The translations under genes were made by a program, and so were the position numbers. This document shows, one piece after another, positions 12,496 to 22,793 of a stretch of 64,000 nt of DNA (the first letter of the stretch is position 1; the number at the start of each line of letters is the position of its first letter). The stretch is from Qipengyuania xiamenensis (GTDB lineage: Bacteria; Pseudomonadota; Alphaproteobacteria; Sphingomonadales; Sphingomonadaceae): contig NZ_JAIGNM010000001.1 of NCBI RefSeq assembly GCF_019711495.1, forward strand, positions 434,001 to 498,000, written 5' to 3'. Below the pieces are notes generated by a model that did not search any database, had not been told where the DNA came from, and worked only from the letters and a program-made list of their open reading frames with translations.

Positions 12496-13213
12496 CAGCC
12501 GCAAACCCGTCGTCGTGCTGGTTCGCCCGCAGCTGGGCGAGAACATCGGCAAGGCCGCGCGGGCCATGCTCAATTTCGGCCTGACCGAGCTGCGCATGGT
12601 CTCGCCGCGTGATGGATGGCCCAATCCCGATGCAGGGCCCGCCGCAGCCGGTGCCGATATCGTGCTCGAAAAGGCGCAGGTTTTCGAAACCACGGCAGAG
12701 GCAGTCGCCGATTGCGCGCATGTCTACGCAACCACGGTGCGTAAGCGCGGCGTGACCAAGCCGGTATACACACCCGAAGAAGCAAGCCGCGAGATGGCAG
12801 GCGCGGAAGGTCGCAGCGCGATCCTGTTCGGTCCCGAGCGCTCGGGTCTGGAGACCGAGGATGTCGCGCTTGCCCGCGCAATCCTGACCGTGCCGATCAA
12901 TCCCGAGTTCGGATCGCTCAATCTCGCCCAGGCCGTGATCCTGTGCGCCTATGAATGGTCCAAGCACGAGGAACTGGTCCAGCCGACGCAGGAAGACCTC
13001 CTCCCCCCTGCCCCACAGGACGAGCTGGAGGGCCTGATCGCGCATCTGGAAGGGATGCTCGAACCCAAGGGCTATTTCCTTCCCGAGGCTCGCGCCGATG
13101 CGACACGCCGCACGCTGCGAGGCGTCTTGACCAAGCCGGGCTGGAATCACCTCGAGGTGCGCACCCTGCGCGGGGTGCTTTCTTCGCTTCAGCGTGGTCC
13201 CAAACGCAGTTAG
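12482..13213 (+). CDS. trmJ: TrmH/SPOUT-family tRNA/rRNA methyltransferase, TrmJ-like
   Basis: The 243-residue protein has the SPOUT trefoil-knot pattern: [18 protein letters not shown] at the start, [14 protein letters not shown] in the middle and [16 protein letters not shown] at the SAM-binding knot. TrmJ (TrMet(Xm32)) 2'-O-methylates position 32 of tRNAs. The specific substrate is inferred from family resemblance. The start lies inside nrdR, which implies translational coupling. Confidence 0.88.
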   Translation: MSKADSRKPVVVLVRPQLGENIGKAARAMLNFGLTELRMVSPRDGWPNPDAGPAAAGADIVLEKAQVFETTAEAVADCAHVYATTVRKRGVTKPVYTPEEASREMAGAEGRSAILFGPERSGLETEDVALARAILTVPINPEFGSLNLAQAVILCAYEWSKHEELVQPTQEDLLPPAPQDELEGLIAHLEGMLEPKGYFLPEARADATRRTLRGVLTKPGWNHLEVRTLRGVLSSLQRGPKRS

Positions 13214-13292
13214 TCGATTAATCATCGACCGTTCATCGAACGCCCGTTAGCAGGCGGGCGAACGATTTTCCCAGACAAAACGAGGATTTACG

Positions 13293-13517
13293 ATGCGTTT
13301 CGCTTTGCCCGCACTTGCCCTTGCCACCCTTTCGATGCCCGCACTCGCAAACGAGCCGGAAGAAAAGAAGGACGAGAAGAAGACCGAAGCGCAGAAGCCT
13401 GCCGAAGCGAAGGACGAAAAAATTTGCCGCTACATCCGCATGGACATGAGCAGCCGCCGCAAGGAAAAGGTTTGCCTGACCAAGGAAGGCTGGACCGACT
13501 TCAACCAGGGCAACTGA
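13293..13517 (+). CDS. Small secreted Lys/Glu-rich protein
   Basis: The 74-residue product has a signal peptide (MRFALPALALATLSMPALA, likely cleavage after Ala), a charged Lys/Glu/Ala repeat-like segment, and a C-terminal module with two cysteines (KICRYIRMDMSSRRKEKVCLTKEGW region, quoted only to locate it), which could form a disulfide. Similar short exported proteins with an SRRKE-CLT motif occur in sphingomonads; the role is unknown. A GGATT sequence close upstream may be the ribosome-binding site. A short inverted repeat (CGCCCG ... CGGGCG) lies in the preceding gap. Confidence 0.75.
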   Translation: MRFALPALALATLSMPALANEPEEKKDEKKTEAQKPAEAKDEKICRYIRMDMSSRRKEKVCLTKEGWTDFNQGN

Positions 13518-13533
13518 TCGCCCTCACACCCGG

Positions 13534-13845
13534 TCAGCTACGAATGCGGTCCCACTCGACCAGTTCGTAAGCGATCGAGGTTTCGACCAGAAGGTCCCAG
13601 ATTTGCGCGATTTTCCCATGCGGAAGGTCGCGCTTTTCTGCATCTACGACAGCGTTTTCGATCACTTCCGCCTTGCGCGCTTCATCACGAACAACGTTGC
13701 GGTCCTGCTTGATACGAGCGGCGGCGCGCATGTAGCCGAAGCGGCGGTCCAGCAGCTCCATCAGCTCGCGATCGGTAGTGTCGACGCCTACGCGCACCTC
13801 GCGCATGTCGGTGCAGTCTTCGGGCAGCTTGAAATCGTCACTCAT
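13534..13845 (-). CDS. Chorismate mutase, AroQ type
   Basis: Starting at ATG 13845 gives a 103-residue all-helical protein typical of the AroQ/CM_2 fold. It has VDTTDRELMELLDRRFGYMRAAARIK in helix 1 (only partly relevant as motif: the DxELMxLLxxR pattern), Lys/Arg residues at the expected active-site positions, and RDEARKAEVIENA in the second part. It converts chorismate to prephenate for phenylalanine and tyrosine. It is divergent from trpB, so a branch point enzyme of aromatic synthesis sits beside the tryptophan genes. A longer frame to 13953 would overlap trpB and is unlikely. Confidence 0.88.
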   Translation of the reverse strand: MSDDFKLPEDCTDMREVRVGVDTTDRELMELLDRRFGYMRAAARIKQDRNVVRDEARKAEVIENAVVDAEKRDLPHGKIAQIWDLLVETSIAYELVEWDRIRS

Positions 13846-13936
13846 GGCGAGGCCGAATGGCGGTTTGAATCTGGCTTGTCGAGGACAAACGAAAGCCTCA
13901 CTCGACTTGTCCGCATGCGCACGGCAATAGGGCCAC

Positions 13937-15151
13937 ATGGCAAGCAATCCCAATACTTACCGTAACCAGCCTGACGAGCGCGGTCATTTCGGCGATTACG
14001 GCGGCCGCTATGTCGCCGAAACGCTGATGCCGCTGGTCCTCGACCTCGAGCGGGAATACCGCGCGGCGCAGGCCGATCCCGAATTTCAGGCGCAGTTCGA
14101 CGATCTTCTTGAACATTACGTGGGCCGCCCCTCCCCACTCTATTTCGCGGAACGCCTGACCGAGGCGCTTGGCGGCGCACAGGTCTGGTTCAAGCGCGAC
14201 GAGCTCAACCACACGGGCGCGCACAAGATCAACAATTGCATCGGGCAGATCCTGCTCGCCATTCGCATGGGCAAGACGCGCATCATCGCGGAAACAGGCG
14301 CAGGCCAGCACGGCGTGGCCACCGCCACCGTCTGCGCGCGCTTCGGCCTGCCCTGCGTCATCTACATGGGAGCAGAGGACGTGCGGCGCCAGTCGCCCAA
14401 TGTCTTCCGCATGAAATTGCTCGGCGCAGAAGTCGTGCCGGTCACCAGCGGGCGCGGTACGCTGAAGGACGCGATGAATGAAGGGCTGCGCGACTGGGTC
14501 GCGAATGTCCACGACACTTTCTACATCATCGGCACTGCCGCAGGCCCGCATCCCTATCCCGAGCTTGTCCGCGACTTCCAGAGCGTGATCGGCAAGGAAG
14601 CGCGCGTGCAGATGCAGGACCGCATCGGCCGCCTGCCCGACCTACTGGTTGCAGCCATCGGCGGCGGGTCCAACGCACTCGGCCTGTTCCACCCCTTCCT
14701 CGACGATCCGGACGTGAAGATGCTCGGCGTCGAAGCGGCAGGCCACGGCCTCGATGGCGACGAGCACGCGGCAAGCCTGCTAGGCGGCTTTCCCGGCGTG
14801 CTCCACGGCAACAAGACCTATTTGCTGCAGGACGAGGACGGCCAGATTACCGAGGGCCACTCGATCAGCGCCGGCCTCGACTATCCCGGCATCGGACCCG
14901 AACACGCCTGGCTGAAAGACACGGGCCGCGTCGAATACACCGCCATCACCGACGAAGAGGCGTTGGAGGCCTTCCAGCTCCTCTGCCGCACCGAGGGCAT
15001 CATCCCCGCGCTCGAGCCGAGCCACGCCATCGCGGCAGTCGCCAAACGCGCAACGGAAATGCCGAAGGACAGCGTGATCCTCGCGAACCTTTGCGGACGC
15101 GGCGACAAGGACATCTTCACCGTCGCTGAAAGGTTGGGAGTGGAGATGTGA
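13937..15151 (+). CDS. trpB: Tryptophan synthase beta chain
   Basis: The 404-residue protein has the PLP lysine Lys97 in [10 protein letters not shown], the [12 protein letters not shown] string, the phosphate-binding GGGSNALG loop and the C-terminal LSGRGDKD-like LCGRGDKDI. It condenses indole with serine. It begins the operon trpB-small membrane protein-trpA-accD-folC. Its end ATG-TGA overlaps the GTG start of the next small gene. Confidence 0.97.
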   Translation: MASNPNTYRNQPDERGHFGDYGGRYVAETLMPLVLDLEREYRAAQADPEFQAQFDDLLEHYVGRPSPLYFAERLTEALGGAQVWFKRDELNHTGAHKINNCIGQILLAIRMGKTRIIAETGAGQHGVATATVCARFGLPCVIYMGAEDVRRQSPNVFRMKLLGAEVVPVTSGRGTLKDAMNEGLRDWVANVHDTFYIIGTAAGPHPYPELVRDFQSVIGKEARVQMQDRIGRLPDLLVAAIGGGSNALGLFHPFLDDPDVKMLGVEAAGHGLDGDEHAASLLGGFPGVLHGNKTYLLQDEDGQITEGHSISAGLDYPGIGPEHAWLKDTGRVEYTAITDEEALEAFQLLCRTEGIIPALEPSHAIAAVAKRATEMPKDSVILANLCGRGDKDIFTVAERLGVEM

Positions 15152-15390
15152 GGCGCGATTGGGGGCAGCCAGCAATTGCAGCCGGCCTGTGCGGACTGAT
15201 TGCGCTCGTCGCCTATGTGCTGGATAACCAGTGCGTCGATGCGTTTCGCGAAATCGGAATTAGTGATCCGCCCGTCTATCGGTGCCCCGCCAACATTCCT
15301 CACGAAATCCTGCACTTGATATTATACTCGTTCCCATTCCTCACGCTCATATTTCTCTCCGTAGTAATCCGGAACAGCCTCACCGAATGA
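15148..15390 (+). CDS. Small two-helix membrane protein between trpB and trpA
   Basis: The frame starts at GTG 15148 (overlapping the trpB stop) and ends overlapping the trpA ATG (ATGA), so it fits exactly between them. The 80-residue product has a first hydrophobic segment around residues 9-25 and a second around 55-74, separated by a polar loop with two cysteines (DNQCVD and YRCPAN), probably periplasmic. I recognise no family. The tight coupling to both trp genes argues it is translated; its function is unknown. Confidence 0.7.
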   Translation: MRRDWGQPAIAAGLCGLIALVAYVLDNQCVDAFREIGISDPPVYRCPANIPHEILHLILYSFPFLTLIFLSVVIRNSLTE

Positions 15391-16178
15391 CCCGCCTCTC
15401 CAACGCCTTCTCCAAGCCCCACCCCGCGCTTGTCTGCTTCGTTACCGCAGGCGATGGCGACACCGCTGCCAATCTCGACGCGCTGGTCGAGGGCGGCGCG
15501 GATGTGATCGAGCTGGGGATGCCCTTCACAGATCCCATGGCCGATGGTCCCGCGATCCAGAACGCGAACCTGCGCTCGCTCGGTGCGGGAACGACCACGG
15601 CCGATGTGCTGCGCATCGCTCGCAAGTTCCGCGAGCGTCATCCCGAGGTGCCTCTGGTGCTGATGGGCTATGCCAACCCGATGATCCGGCGTGGCCCCGA
15701 CTGGTTCGCCAATGCCGCCAAGGAAGCGGGCGCGGACGGTGTGATCTGTGTCGACATCCCGCCAGAGGAGGACGATGCGCTTGGCCCGCAGTTACGCGAG
15801 GCAGGCATCGCGCCGATCCGCCTTGCAACGCCGACCACCGATGCGAAGCGCCTGCCGCAGGTGCTCGAAGGCTCGGAAGGGTTTCTCTACTACGTTTCGG
15901 TCGCCGGTATTACCGGCAAGCAGCAGGCCGCGCAGACCTCGATCGAGGAAGCGGTTGCCCGACTCAAGGCGGCGACCGATCTGCCCATCGCGGTCGGATT
16001 CGGCGTGCGCACGCCCGAACAGGCGGGTGCGATTGCCGAGGTGGCGGACGGCGTTGTCGTCGGCTCGGCGCTCATCGAACTGGTCGGCGAACACGGATCT
16101 GACGCTCCGGAAAAACTGCGAGAATTGACTGCAAGTCTTGCCAAGGCGGTGCATTCGGCGGCAAAGGGCGCCGCATGA
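15387..16178 (+). CDS. trpA: Tryptophan synthase alpha chain
   Basis: The ATG at 15387 begins [10 protein letters not shown] and gives 263 residues, standard for TrpA. The catalytic glutamate is in [16 protein letters not shown] and the aspartate in [11 protein letters not shown]. The phosphate-binding loop GFGVRTPEQ and VVGSALIE follow. It cleaves indole-glycerol phosphate to indole for TrpB. The stop overlaps the accD start (ATGA). Confidence 0.97.
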   Translation: MTRLSNAFSKPHPALVCFVTAGDGDTAANLDALVEGGADVIELGMPFTDPMADGPAIQNANLRSLGAGTTTADVLRIARKFRERHPEVPLVLMGYANPMIRRGPDWFANAAKEAGADGVICVDIPPEEDDALGPQLREAGIAPIRLATPTTDAKRLPQVLEGSEGFLYYVSVAGITGKQQAAQTSIEEAVARLKAATDLPIAVGFGVRTPEQAGAIAEVADGVVVGSALIELVGEHGSDAPEKLRELTASLAKAVHSAAKGAA

Positions 16179-17023
16179 ACTGGTTTACACGCGTCCGTAA
16201 CAATATCAGCTGGCTGCCCAAGCGCACCACCGACAAGGATCTGTGGGTCAAGTGCCCCGGCTGCCAGCAGATGGTCTTCGGGCAAGAATACGCCGAGAAC
16301 AAGGACGTCTGCCCGCGCTGCGACCATCACGGCCGCATTGGTGCCGACAAGCGTCTTGCGCTGTTGCTCGACGAAGGCTTCCAGACACTTCCGGTGCCGG
16401 AGGTGAAGGAAGACCCGCTCAAGTTCCGCGATTCGAAGAAGTACACCGACCGCTTGAAGCAGGCGCGTGCCAAGAGCCCGCACAAGGACGCCTTCCTCGT
16501 CGGTGAAGGCACGATCGAGGGCAAGCCTGCCGTCGTCGGCGTGCAGGACTTCACCTTCATGGGCGGCAGCATGGGCATGGCTGTCGGCACTGCCTTCTGC
16601 CAGGGTGCCGAGCGCGCGCTGACGCTGCGTGCGCCCTATATCGTCGTGACCGCTGCGGGCGGTGCGCGCATGCAGGAAGGCATTCTCAGCCTGATGCAGA
16701 TGCCCAAGGCGACCGTGATGACGCGCCGCCTGAAAGAAGCGGGCCTCCCATATATCGTCGTGCTGACCGATCCGACCACGGGCGGCGTTACTGCGAGCTA
16801 TGCGATGCTGGGCGACGTCCATATCGCAGAACCCGGTGCGCTCATCGGCTTTGCCGGCCAGCGCGTGATCCAGGACACGATCCGCGAGCAGCTGCCCGAC
16901 GGCTTCCAGCGCGCCGAGTACCTGCACAAGCACGGAATGGTCGACATGGTGGTCCATCGCCACGACCTGAAGGACACGCTGGCGACGATCATCGACTATC
17001 TCGCGCCTGCGGAAGCGGCCTGA
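16175..17023 (+). CDS. accD: Acetyl-CoA carboxylase carboxyltransferase beta subunit
   Basis: The 282-residue protein begins with the AccD zinc ribbon (Cys27, Cys30, Cys46, Cys49). The crotonase-like carboxyltransferase domain has GGSMGMAVG and the oxyanion-hole string [11 protein letters not shown], then [16 protein letters not shown]. With AccA it moves the carboxyl group from biotin to acetyl-CoA, the first step of fatty acid synthesis. The trpA-accD-folC order is common in alphaproteobacteria. Confidence 0.97.
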   Translation: MNWFTRVRNNISWLPKRTTDKDLWVKCPGCQQMVFGQEYAENKDVCPRCDHHGRIGADKRLALLLDEGFQTLPVPEVKEDPLKFRDSKKYTDRLKQARAKSPHKDAFLVGEGTIEGKPAVVGVQDFTFMGGSMGMAVGTAFCQGAERALTLRAPYIVVTAAGGARMQEGILSLMQMPKATVMTRRLKEAGLPYIVVLTDPTTGGVTASYAMLGDVHIAEPGALIGFAGQRVIQDTIREQLPDGFQRAEYLHKHGMVDMVVHRHDLKDTLATIIDYLAPAEAA

Positions 17024-17031
17024 CCCCTCCC

Positions 17032-18321
17032 ATGCGGGACTTCGCCCGCTCCGAGAATGCCAAGGTGCAAGCCCAGCTCGACCGGCTGGAGCAGTTGAGC
17101 GTACCCGATGGTCGTTTGGGCCTGGAGACGATCCGTGCGCTGCTCGACCGGCTCGGCAATCCGCACCGCAAGCTGCCGCCCGTTTTCCATGTGGCGGGGA
17201 CCAACGGCAAAGGCTCCACCTGCGCTTTCCTGCGCGCGATGCTGGAGGCGGAGGGCTACAAGGTGCACGTCACCACCAGCCCCCACCTCGTACGCTACAA
17301 CGAGCGTATCCGCGTTGCCGGCGAGCTAATCTCCGATGATCGACTGGCAGAATTGCTTGGCCAAGTCCTCGATGCCGGCGAGGACCTGAACCCCAGCTTC
17401 TTCGAAGTCACCATCGCCGCCGCCTTCACCGAGTTCGCCCGCGTCCCCGCCGATGCCTGTGTCGTGGAAGTCGGCCTTGGCGGGCGCTTCGATGCGACCA
17501 ATGTGCTCGAACCCGATGTGTTGGCAGCCTGTGGTATCGCAGCTCTTGGTATCGACCACGAGCGGTTCCTGCTTGCCCCTGAGGAAGGCGTACCGACCGA
17601 CCCTCTGGCCAGGATCGCTTTTGAAAAAGCGGGGATTGCAAAGCCGGGCGTGCCGCTTGTCACGCTGGAAACCAGTCATACGGCCGCAGCAGAGGCGGTC
17701 ATCCGCCACGCTGCCGAGACGGCTGGTGCTCCGCTGATCATGGCACGGTCATTCGGCAATGGTGAAATTCACTATTGGGATCAGGAATCGCCCCTATTTC
17801 GCGCCCCGTCACTGGCGGGCGCACACCAGGAAAGAAACGCTGCGCTCGCCCACGCCATGTTGAGCCATCAGGCGAAGATACGCGTGAGCGAGCAGGCCAT
17901 TCGCACTGGCATCACTTCTGCCCGCTGGCCCGCCCGACTCCAGCGTCTGGGTGATGGCCCGCTGACCTACCTTGCCCGCAATCAGGAGGTCTGGCTCGAT
18001 GGCGGTCATAACCCCAGCGCTGGAAAGGCAATTGCGGATGCGATGAGCGGTCCCATACATCTCGTACTCGGCATGCTCGCCAACAAAGACCCGCGCTCCC
18101 TGCTCGATCCTCTGGGAGATCAGATACGTTCGCTAACCGTGCTTCCGGTGCGGGGCCATGATGCGCACCCGGTAGAGGCATTCGGTAGCGAGGCGCGAGA
18201 GGCGGCAGACGTCAAACAGGCCCTGCTCGCCATTTCCGCCGATGGCTACCCGATCCTGATCGCAGGCTCACTCTACCTCGCGGGCGAAGTCCTGCGTCTC
18301 AACGACGAACTGCCCGACTGA
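17032..18321 (+). CDS. folC: Folylpolyglutamate synthase / dihydrofolate synthase
   Basis: The 429-residue protein has the Mur-ligase-like P-loop HVAGTNGKGSTCAFLR, the SPHLVRYNERIRV string, VVEVGLGGRFDATN, and the C-terminal LDGGHNPSAG motif. It adds glutamates to dihydropteroate and folates. The start is nine bases after accD. Its stop directly abuts the stop of the convergent transporter gene, with no intergenic space. Confidence 0.94.
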   Translation: MRDFARSENAKVQAQLDRLEQLSVPDGRLGLETIRALLDRLGNPHRKLPPVFHVAGTNGKGSTCAFLRAMLEAEGYKVHVTTSPHLVRYNERIRVAGELISDDRLAELLGQVLDAGEDLNPSFFEVTIAAAFTEFARVPADACVVEVGLGGRFDATNVLEPDVLAACGIAALGIDHERFLLAPEEGVPTDPLARIAFEKAGIAKPGVPLVTLETSHTAAAEAVIRHAAETAGAPLIMARSFGNGEIHYWDQESPLFRAPSLAGAHQERNAALAHAMLSHQAKIRVSEQAIRTGITSARWPARLQRLGDGPLTYLARNQEVWLDGGHNPSAGKAIADAMSGPIHLVLGMLANKDPRSLLDPLGDQIRSLTVLPVRGHDAHPVEAFGSEAREAADVKQALLAISADGYPILIAGSLYLAGEVLRLNDELPD

Positions 18322-20052
18322 TCACTCAGCCGGGACGCGCTCGCCTGCTTCCGGGGCGACGATGCCCGCAGCGGCCTTGCCGCGGCTCTCGCGATACCAC
18401 TCGAAACACACCAGCACTGCCGCAGCGAGGCCGATCCAGGTCGTCAGGATGAAGACGTTGTAATAGCCCTGGTTCTCGATCATCTCGCCCAGCGCGCCGC
18501 GTCCCAACGTGCCGACCAACAAGGTCAACGAGGACAACAACGCATATTGCACGGCGCTGAACTTTTTCGACACGATGGAGGACAGCCACGCGATATAGGC
18601 CGCACCGGCGATGCCGATGGCAAGGTTCTCGAATGCGATCGTGATGGTAAGCTTTGCCAGCCCCGCATCGCCGATCTCGGGAATCTGCATGATCAGGTAG
18701 GTGAAACCAATGGCATCGCTGAAGGCCTGCATGTTCGCTCCGCCCACCGCCATGTCGGCGTAGAGCAGGTTGGTCAGTGCTGCGAGCACACCGCCGATCA
18801 GCAGCGTCGCCATGCGCCCGATGGTCGTCAGCATGAAGCCGCCGAGCGCAAGACCGAGGATGATAGCGCCCACCCCGAAGAATTTCGAGGCGAAGGCCAC
18901 ATCGTCATTCGTATACTCGAGTTCGCCGAGATAGAACGGATAGGCGAAAGTGCCCCAGATCGCGTCGCAGATGCGATAAGTCAGGACCACCGCAAGGATC
19001 AGCACCAGAGACCAGCCCATGCGGCCGACGAATTCGACCAGAGGGAGAACCAGTGCCCGATAGAGATGGTCGAGCGCATAGGCGCCCCCGGTTGCCGGTG
19101 CCTCGTCCTCGGTGAGCAGGTGTTCGCCCTTGGCCTTCTTCGATGACAGCCAGCCGGCAATCAGCGCGGGAAGGATGATCGTGGCGACGATGATCCAGGG
19201 GCCAATGTTCAGCGTGAAATCGGTCGGGTTGGGCCGGTCTTCGGGCGCGTAGGTCATCGACATGATCATGAAGGTCAGCACGATGCCGATTGCGCCGGCC
19301 CACAGCAGGGCGACCAGTGCCAGTGCGCGGTTGCGGATCGACGGGGCAAGTTCGCCCGCCTTTCGCAGCGCACGGACCTGCAATTCGCTTTCGGTCGCGA
19401 CATCTGCGTCGTTTTCCGAGGCATTCGGCGCCCACAGACCTACGAAACCGACGGCCAGCAGGATTCCGCCCATCAGCATGTAAGTCTCGGGCCAGCCGAT
19501 GCGTGCGGCAATGATGAGGCCGAACGCGCCACCCACGAGCGAGGAAAGCCGATAGCCCATCTGGTATACGGTCGAGAGGATATCGATCGTCGCTTCCTCG
19601 TCAGCAACGTCGATGCGCCACGCATTGATCGCGATGTCCTGTGTGGCGCTGGCGAAGGCACCGATACCGGCGAGCAGGCTGAACCAGCCAAGCTGGCTCT
19701 TGGGTTCGAGCAGGCTCATCGTGACGAGGATAGTGCCGAGCAGGACCTGCGCGGGCACGATCCATTGCTTGCGCCTTCCGAGCTTGCGTAGAAGCGGGAT
19801 GTTGACCTTGTCGATCAGCGGCGACCACAAGAATTGGAAGGCATAGGCCAGGCCGATGAGGCTGAAGATCCCCATCGTCTCGAGGTCCACTTCAGCCTCG
19901 GTCAGCCACGCGAAAAGGGTGCCGAGGAACAGGGCAAAAGGCAGGCCGCTGGCAAAGCCGAACAGCAGCATGAAACCGGTCTTGCGGTTGGTCAGCGCAA
20001 GCCCGAGGGCCTTCCACGCCGACTTCTTCTCTTCTGCAACCGCTTCGGCCAT
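18322..20052 (-). CDS. MFS permease, AmpG-like muropeptide transporter
   Basis: The 576-residue protein has many hydrophobic segments (12-14 expected). AmpG-like strings are GFASGLPFALFLGTLFAWL near the N-terminus (motif region only), FLWSPLIDKVNIP, and RRKQWIVPAQ, followed by SATQDIAINAWRIDV. AmpG proteins import anhydro-muropeptides for cell-wall recycling; the substrate here is inferred. The protein is longer than E. coli AmpG (491), with a hydrophilic insert after residue 310. A cluster of charged residues precedes the first helix. It diverges from the Rieske oxygenase gene. Confidence 0.8.
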   Translation of the reverse strand: MAEAVAEEKKSAWKALGLALTNRKTGFMLLFGFASGLPFALFLGTLFAWLTEAEVDLETMGIFSLIGLAYAFQFLWSPLIDKVNIPLLRKLGRRKQWIVPAQVLLGTILVTMSLLEPKSQLGWFSLLAGIGAFASATQDIAINAWRIDVADEEATIDILSTVYQMGYRLSSLVGGAFGLIIAARIGWPETYMLMGGILLAVGFVGLWAPNASENDADVATESELQVRALRKAGELAPSIRNRALALVALLWAGAIGIVLTFMIMSMTYAPEDRPNPTDFTLNIGPWIIVATIILPALIAGWLSSKKAKGEHLLTEDEAPATGGAYALDHLYRALVLPLVEFVGRMGWSLVLILAVVLTYRICDAIWGTFAYPFYLGELEYTNDDVAFASKFFGVGAIILGLALGGFMLTTIGRMATLLIGGVLAALTNLLYADMAVGGANMQAFSDAIGFTYLIMQIPEIGDAGLAKLTITIAFENLAIGIAGAAYIAWLSSIVSKKFSAVQYALLSSLTLLVGTLGRGALGEMIENQGYYNVFILTTWIGLAAAVLVCFEWYRESRGKAAAGIVAPEAGERVPAE

Positions 20053-20123
20053 TCCCTAGCGTCCTTCCTATTATCGAAATTTTTTGCGACACTAACGGTC
20101 GGAGAGAGAAAGGAACAGGCGCG

Positions 20124-21287
20124 ATGGGAGTTCCATCCACGTTGCTCGACGGACGCCGGCCAACCGACGGTATGCTGGCGCTCGCACAGGATATTGCGCA
20201 GAACAAGCAACGCGACGGTCTCGGCCAGACGAGCGTGCCCGCGCATGTCTATACCGACCCTGAATATTTCGCGCGCGAGAAGAGCGCGATTTTCGACCGG
20301 CTGCCACAGATCATCTGCCCGAGCGCATTGCTGCCCGATCCCGGCATGGCCGTTCCGCATGACGCCACCGGCCGCCCGCTGCTGATCACCCGGGATGCTC
20401 AGGGACAGGCGCATGTGTTCCTGAACGTCTGCCGCCATCGCGGCACACGGCTGGTCGAAGGTGACGAGGTCCGGTGCACCAAGAAACTGGTGTGCCCCTA
20501 TCATGCGTGGACATACTCGGTGGACGGACGCCTCCTTGCCCTGCCCCGCCCCGACACATTCCCCGATCTCGACAAGGGTTCGATGGGCCTGGTCGAATTG
20601 CCCTCCAAAGAATCCGGCGGGATCATCTGGTTCTGTCCCAAGGAAGAGACTGCCGATTTCACGCTGGCCGAAAAGCTGGGCGAGGATTTCGACGCGCTGG
20701 GCATGGGCGAACACTTCCTGTTCCGCCGCAAGACGCACGAGGTTGCCGGCAACTGGAAGCTCATCATGGATGCCTTCCTCGAAAGCTACCATGTCACCCG
20801 CCTCCATGCGCAGACCATCGGTCCTTTCTTCAAGGACGGTGTGACCAGCGGCGACATGATCGGCCCGCACGCCCGCAGCGCGGTCGGGCGCCTGGAAGAG
20901 ATGGAAGGCGTCGACCTCACAGACATGGCGCAGATGCGCCGCGTGGTGACCTTCGCCTACCAGACCATGCCCGGCGCGCTGGTCATCCCCAGCCCCGATT
21001 ACATCAACCTCATGGTGATGATGCCGCAGGCGCATGATCGCACGCTGGTGGAAGACTTCATGCTGATCCCCGAGGCCCCTGCCACCGACAAGGCGCGCGA
21101 CCACTGGGAACGCAGCTGGGCGCTGCTCGACGGCAGCGTATTCGCGAGCGAGGATTTCCGCGCGGCAGAACTCGGCCAGCAGGGCCTTGCGACCGGCGCG
21201 GTGCCCGAACTCACGCTCGGCTCGATGGAAGGCGGTATCCGCCGGTATCACGAGACGGTCGAGGAAGCCTTGCGCGCCGCCAATTGA
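20124..21287 (+). CDS. Rieske-type aromatic ring-hydroxylating oxygenase, alpha subunit
   Basis: The 387-residue protein has a Rieske [2Fe-2S] motif, Cys103-x-His105 and Cys124-x2-His127. The catalytic domain has the mononuclear-iron histidines in AFLESYHVTRLHAQT after GNWKLIMD. It would insert oxygen into an organic substrate using electrons from a separate reductase, which is not encoded nearby. The substrate cannot be told from sequence. An AAGGAAC ribosome-binding site precedes the ATG. Confidence 0.88.
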   Translation: MGVPSTLLDGRRPTDGMLALAQDIAQNKQRDGLGQTSVPAHVYTDPEYFAREKSAIFDRLPQIICPSALLPDPGMAVPHDATGRPLLITRDAQGQAHVFLNVCRHRGTRLVEGDEVRCTKKLVCPYHAWTYSVDGRLLALPRPDTFPDLDKGSMGLVELPSKESGGIIWFCPKEETADFTLAEKLGEDFDALGMGEHFLFRRKTHEVAGNWKLIMDAFLESYHVTRLHAQTIGPFFKDGVTSGDMIGPHARSAVGRLEEMEGVDLTDMAQMRRVVTFAYQTMPGALVIPSPDYINLMVMMPQAHDRTLVEDFMLIPEAPATDKARDHWERSWALLDGSVFASEDFRAAELGQQGLATGAVPELTLGSMEGGIRRYHETVEEALRAAN

Positions 21288-21305
21288 GCGCCTAGCGCGC
21301 TTCCC

Positions 21306-22073
21306 ATGTCCGACAACAGACTCCCCGAAGCCGGCGACCGTATCGCCAAGCTGCTCGCGCGTGCGGGCGTTGCCAGCCGCCGCGAGGTCGAGCGCATGAT
21401 CGCCGACGGACGTGTCTCGCTCGATGGCAAGGTGCTCGATACGCCTGCTGTGAAGCTGGAAAGCCTGCGCGGCGTCACCGTCGACGGAAAGCCGGTGGGC
21501 GAGATCGAGGACACGCGCCTTTTCGCCTTCCACAAGCCTTCCGGACTGATCACGGCGGAGCGCGACCCTGCCGGACGCCCGACCATCTATGCCGCGCTAC
21601 GCAACGCCCTGCCGAAGAACGCTGGCCGTGTGATGCCGGTGGGCCGTCTCGACTTCAACACCGAAGGCCTGCTGCTGCTCACCAATGACGGCGAAATGAA
21701 GCGAGCGATGGAATTGCCTTCCTCCGGCGTGCCGCGCACCTATCGCGCGCGCGCTTTCGGCGACATCACGCAGGCCGATCTCGACAGGCTGATCGAGGGT
21801 ATCGAGATCGACGGTGTGCGCTACGGACAGATCGAGGCGAACCTCGAACGCGGATCGGGTCGCAATCGCTGGATCGAGATGACCCTGCGCGAAGGCAAGA
21901 ACCGCGAAGTACGCCGCGTGCTCGAACATCTCGGGCTCGAAGTGAACCGGCTGCTGCGTATCGGCTACGGCCCCTTCCACCTCGGTGACCTTCCCCGCGG
22001 CCAGGCCGTCGAACTGAAGCGCGGCGATGTCGAGGCATTCAAGCGCGATCTGTCCCGCGGTGGCCGCAAATGA
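21306..22073 (+). CDS. rluB: RsuA/RluB/E-family pseudouridine synthase
   Basis: The 255-residue protein has an N-terminal S4 RNA-binding domain (RIAKLLARAGVASRREVERM region) and the pseudouridine synthase core with catalytic Asp116 in GRLDFNTEGLLLLTND. The EGKNREVRRVLEHLG string matches the RluB/RsuA group. The exact target uridine (23S 2605 for RluB) is inferred. Its stop overlaps the rsmD start by four bases. Confidence 0.88.
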   Translation: MSDNRLPEAGDRIAKLLARAGVASRREVERMIADGRVSLDGKVLDTPAVKLESLRGVTVDGKPVGEIEDTRLFAFHKPSGLITAERDPAGRPTIYAALRNALPKNAGRVMPVGRLDFNTEGLLLLTNDGEMKRAMELPSSGVPRTYRARAFGDITQADLDRLIEGIEIDGVRYGQIEANLERGSGRNRWIEMTLREGKNREVRRVLEHLGLEVNRLLRIGYGPFHLGDLPRGQAVELKRGDVEAFKRDLSRGGRK

Positions 22074-22636
22074 GGATCATCGCCGGCGATTGGCGCGGAC
22101 GAAAGCTCATCGCTCCAAAGGGTGACCTCACCCGCCCGACGGCGGATCGAACCCGCGAGACGCTGTTCAACATGCTCACCAGCCGCCTCGGCAGTTTCGA
22201 AGGCCTTTCGGTGCTGGACCTGTTTGCTGGCTCGGGCGCGCTGGGCCTCGAGGCCCTCTCGCGCGGCGCGGCGCATTGCCACTTCGTCGAACAGGACGCC
22301 GAAGCCATCAACGCCATCCGCACGAATATCTCCTCGCTCGATGCGCGCACCCGAACGACCGTGCAGCAGGGTTCGGTCATGTCATTGGGCCCTGCAAAGG
22401 CGCCGCACGATCTGATCCTTCTCGACCCGCCCTATTTCACCGGAGCGGCGAATGTCGCGCTTGACCGCATGACCCGGCTGGGCTGGATCGGTCCGGCGAC
22501 CTGGATCGCGGTCGAGACCTCGCGCAAGGAAGATATCGAAGTGAAGCGTCTGGAAACCGTGGCCGAACGCCGCGTCGGAAAGGCGAAGCTTTCACTCCTG
22601 AAAATCGCCTCCGACGCGGCGCCGGCCGACGCCTGA
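22070..22636 (+). CDS. rsmD: 16S rRNA (guanine(966)-N2)-methyltransferase
   Basis: The 188-residue protein starts MRIIAGDWRGRKL, as in RsmD. The SAM-binding motif is VLDLFAGSGALGLEALSRG and the catalytic motif is LLDPPYF. It methylates G966 of 16S rRNA. It is translationally coupled to the upstream pseudouridine synthase gene, making a two-gene rRNA modification operon. Confidence 0.93.
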   Translation: MRIIAGDWRGRKLIAPKGDLTRPTADRTRETLFNMLTSRLGSFEGLSVLDLFAGSGALGLEALSRGAAHCHFVEQDAEAINAIRTNISSLDARTRTTVQQGSVMSLGPAKAPHDLILLDPPYFTGAANVALDRMTRLGWIGPATWIAVETSRKEDIEVKRLETVAERRVGKAKLSLLKIASDAAPADA

Positions 22637-22793
22637 ATTCAGCGACCATCGCTCCGGCGTGACTTGTTGGAAAAAGGTGATGAGCCGAAAAACCTGGCTC
22701 GAAACTTAAGAGAGGGACGAAACTGCCTGTGCAGTCCCGCCCCTCCTCCAAGCGTGAGCGCTTCAAACAGCGCTTCGCATCAGATGTCGGTGT

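Noticed and set aside
19992..21533. A 513-codon frame antisense to the Rieske oxygenase and rRNA-modification genes
   Set aside because: It is a GC-rich shadow of well-supported genes on the plus strand; its translation shows no family motifs and crosses several gene boundaries.
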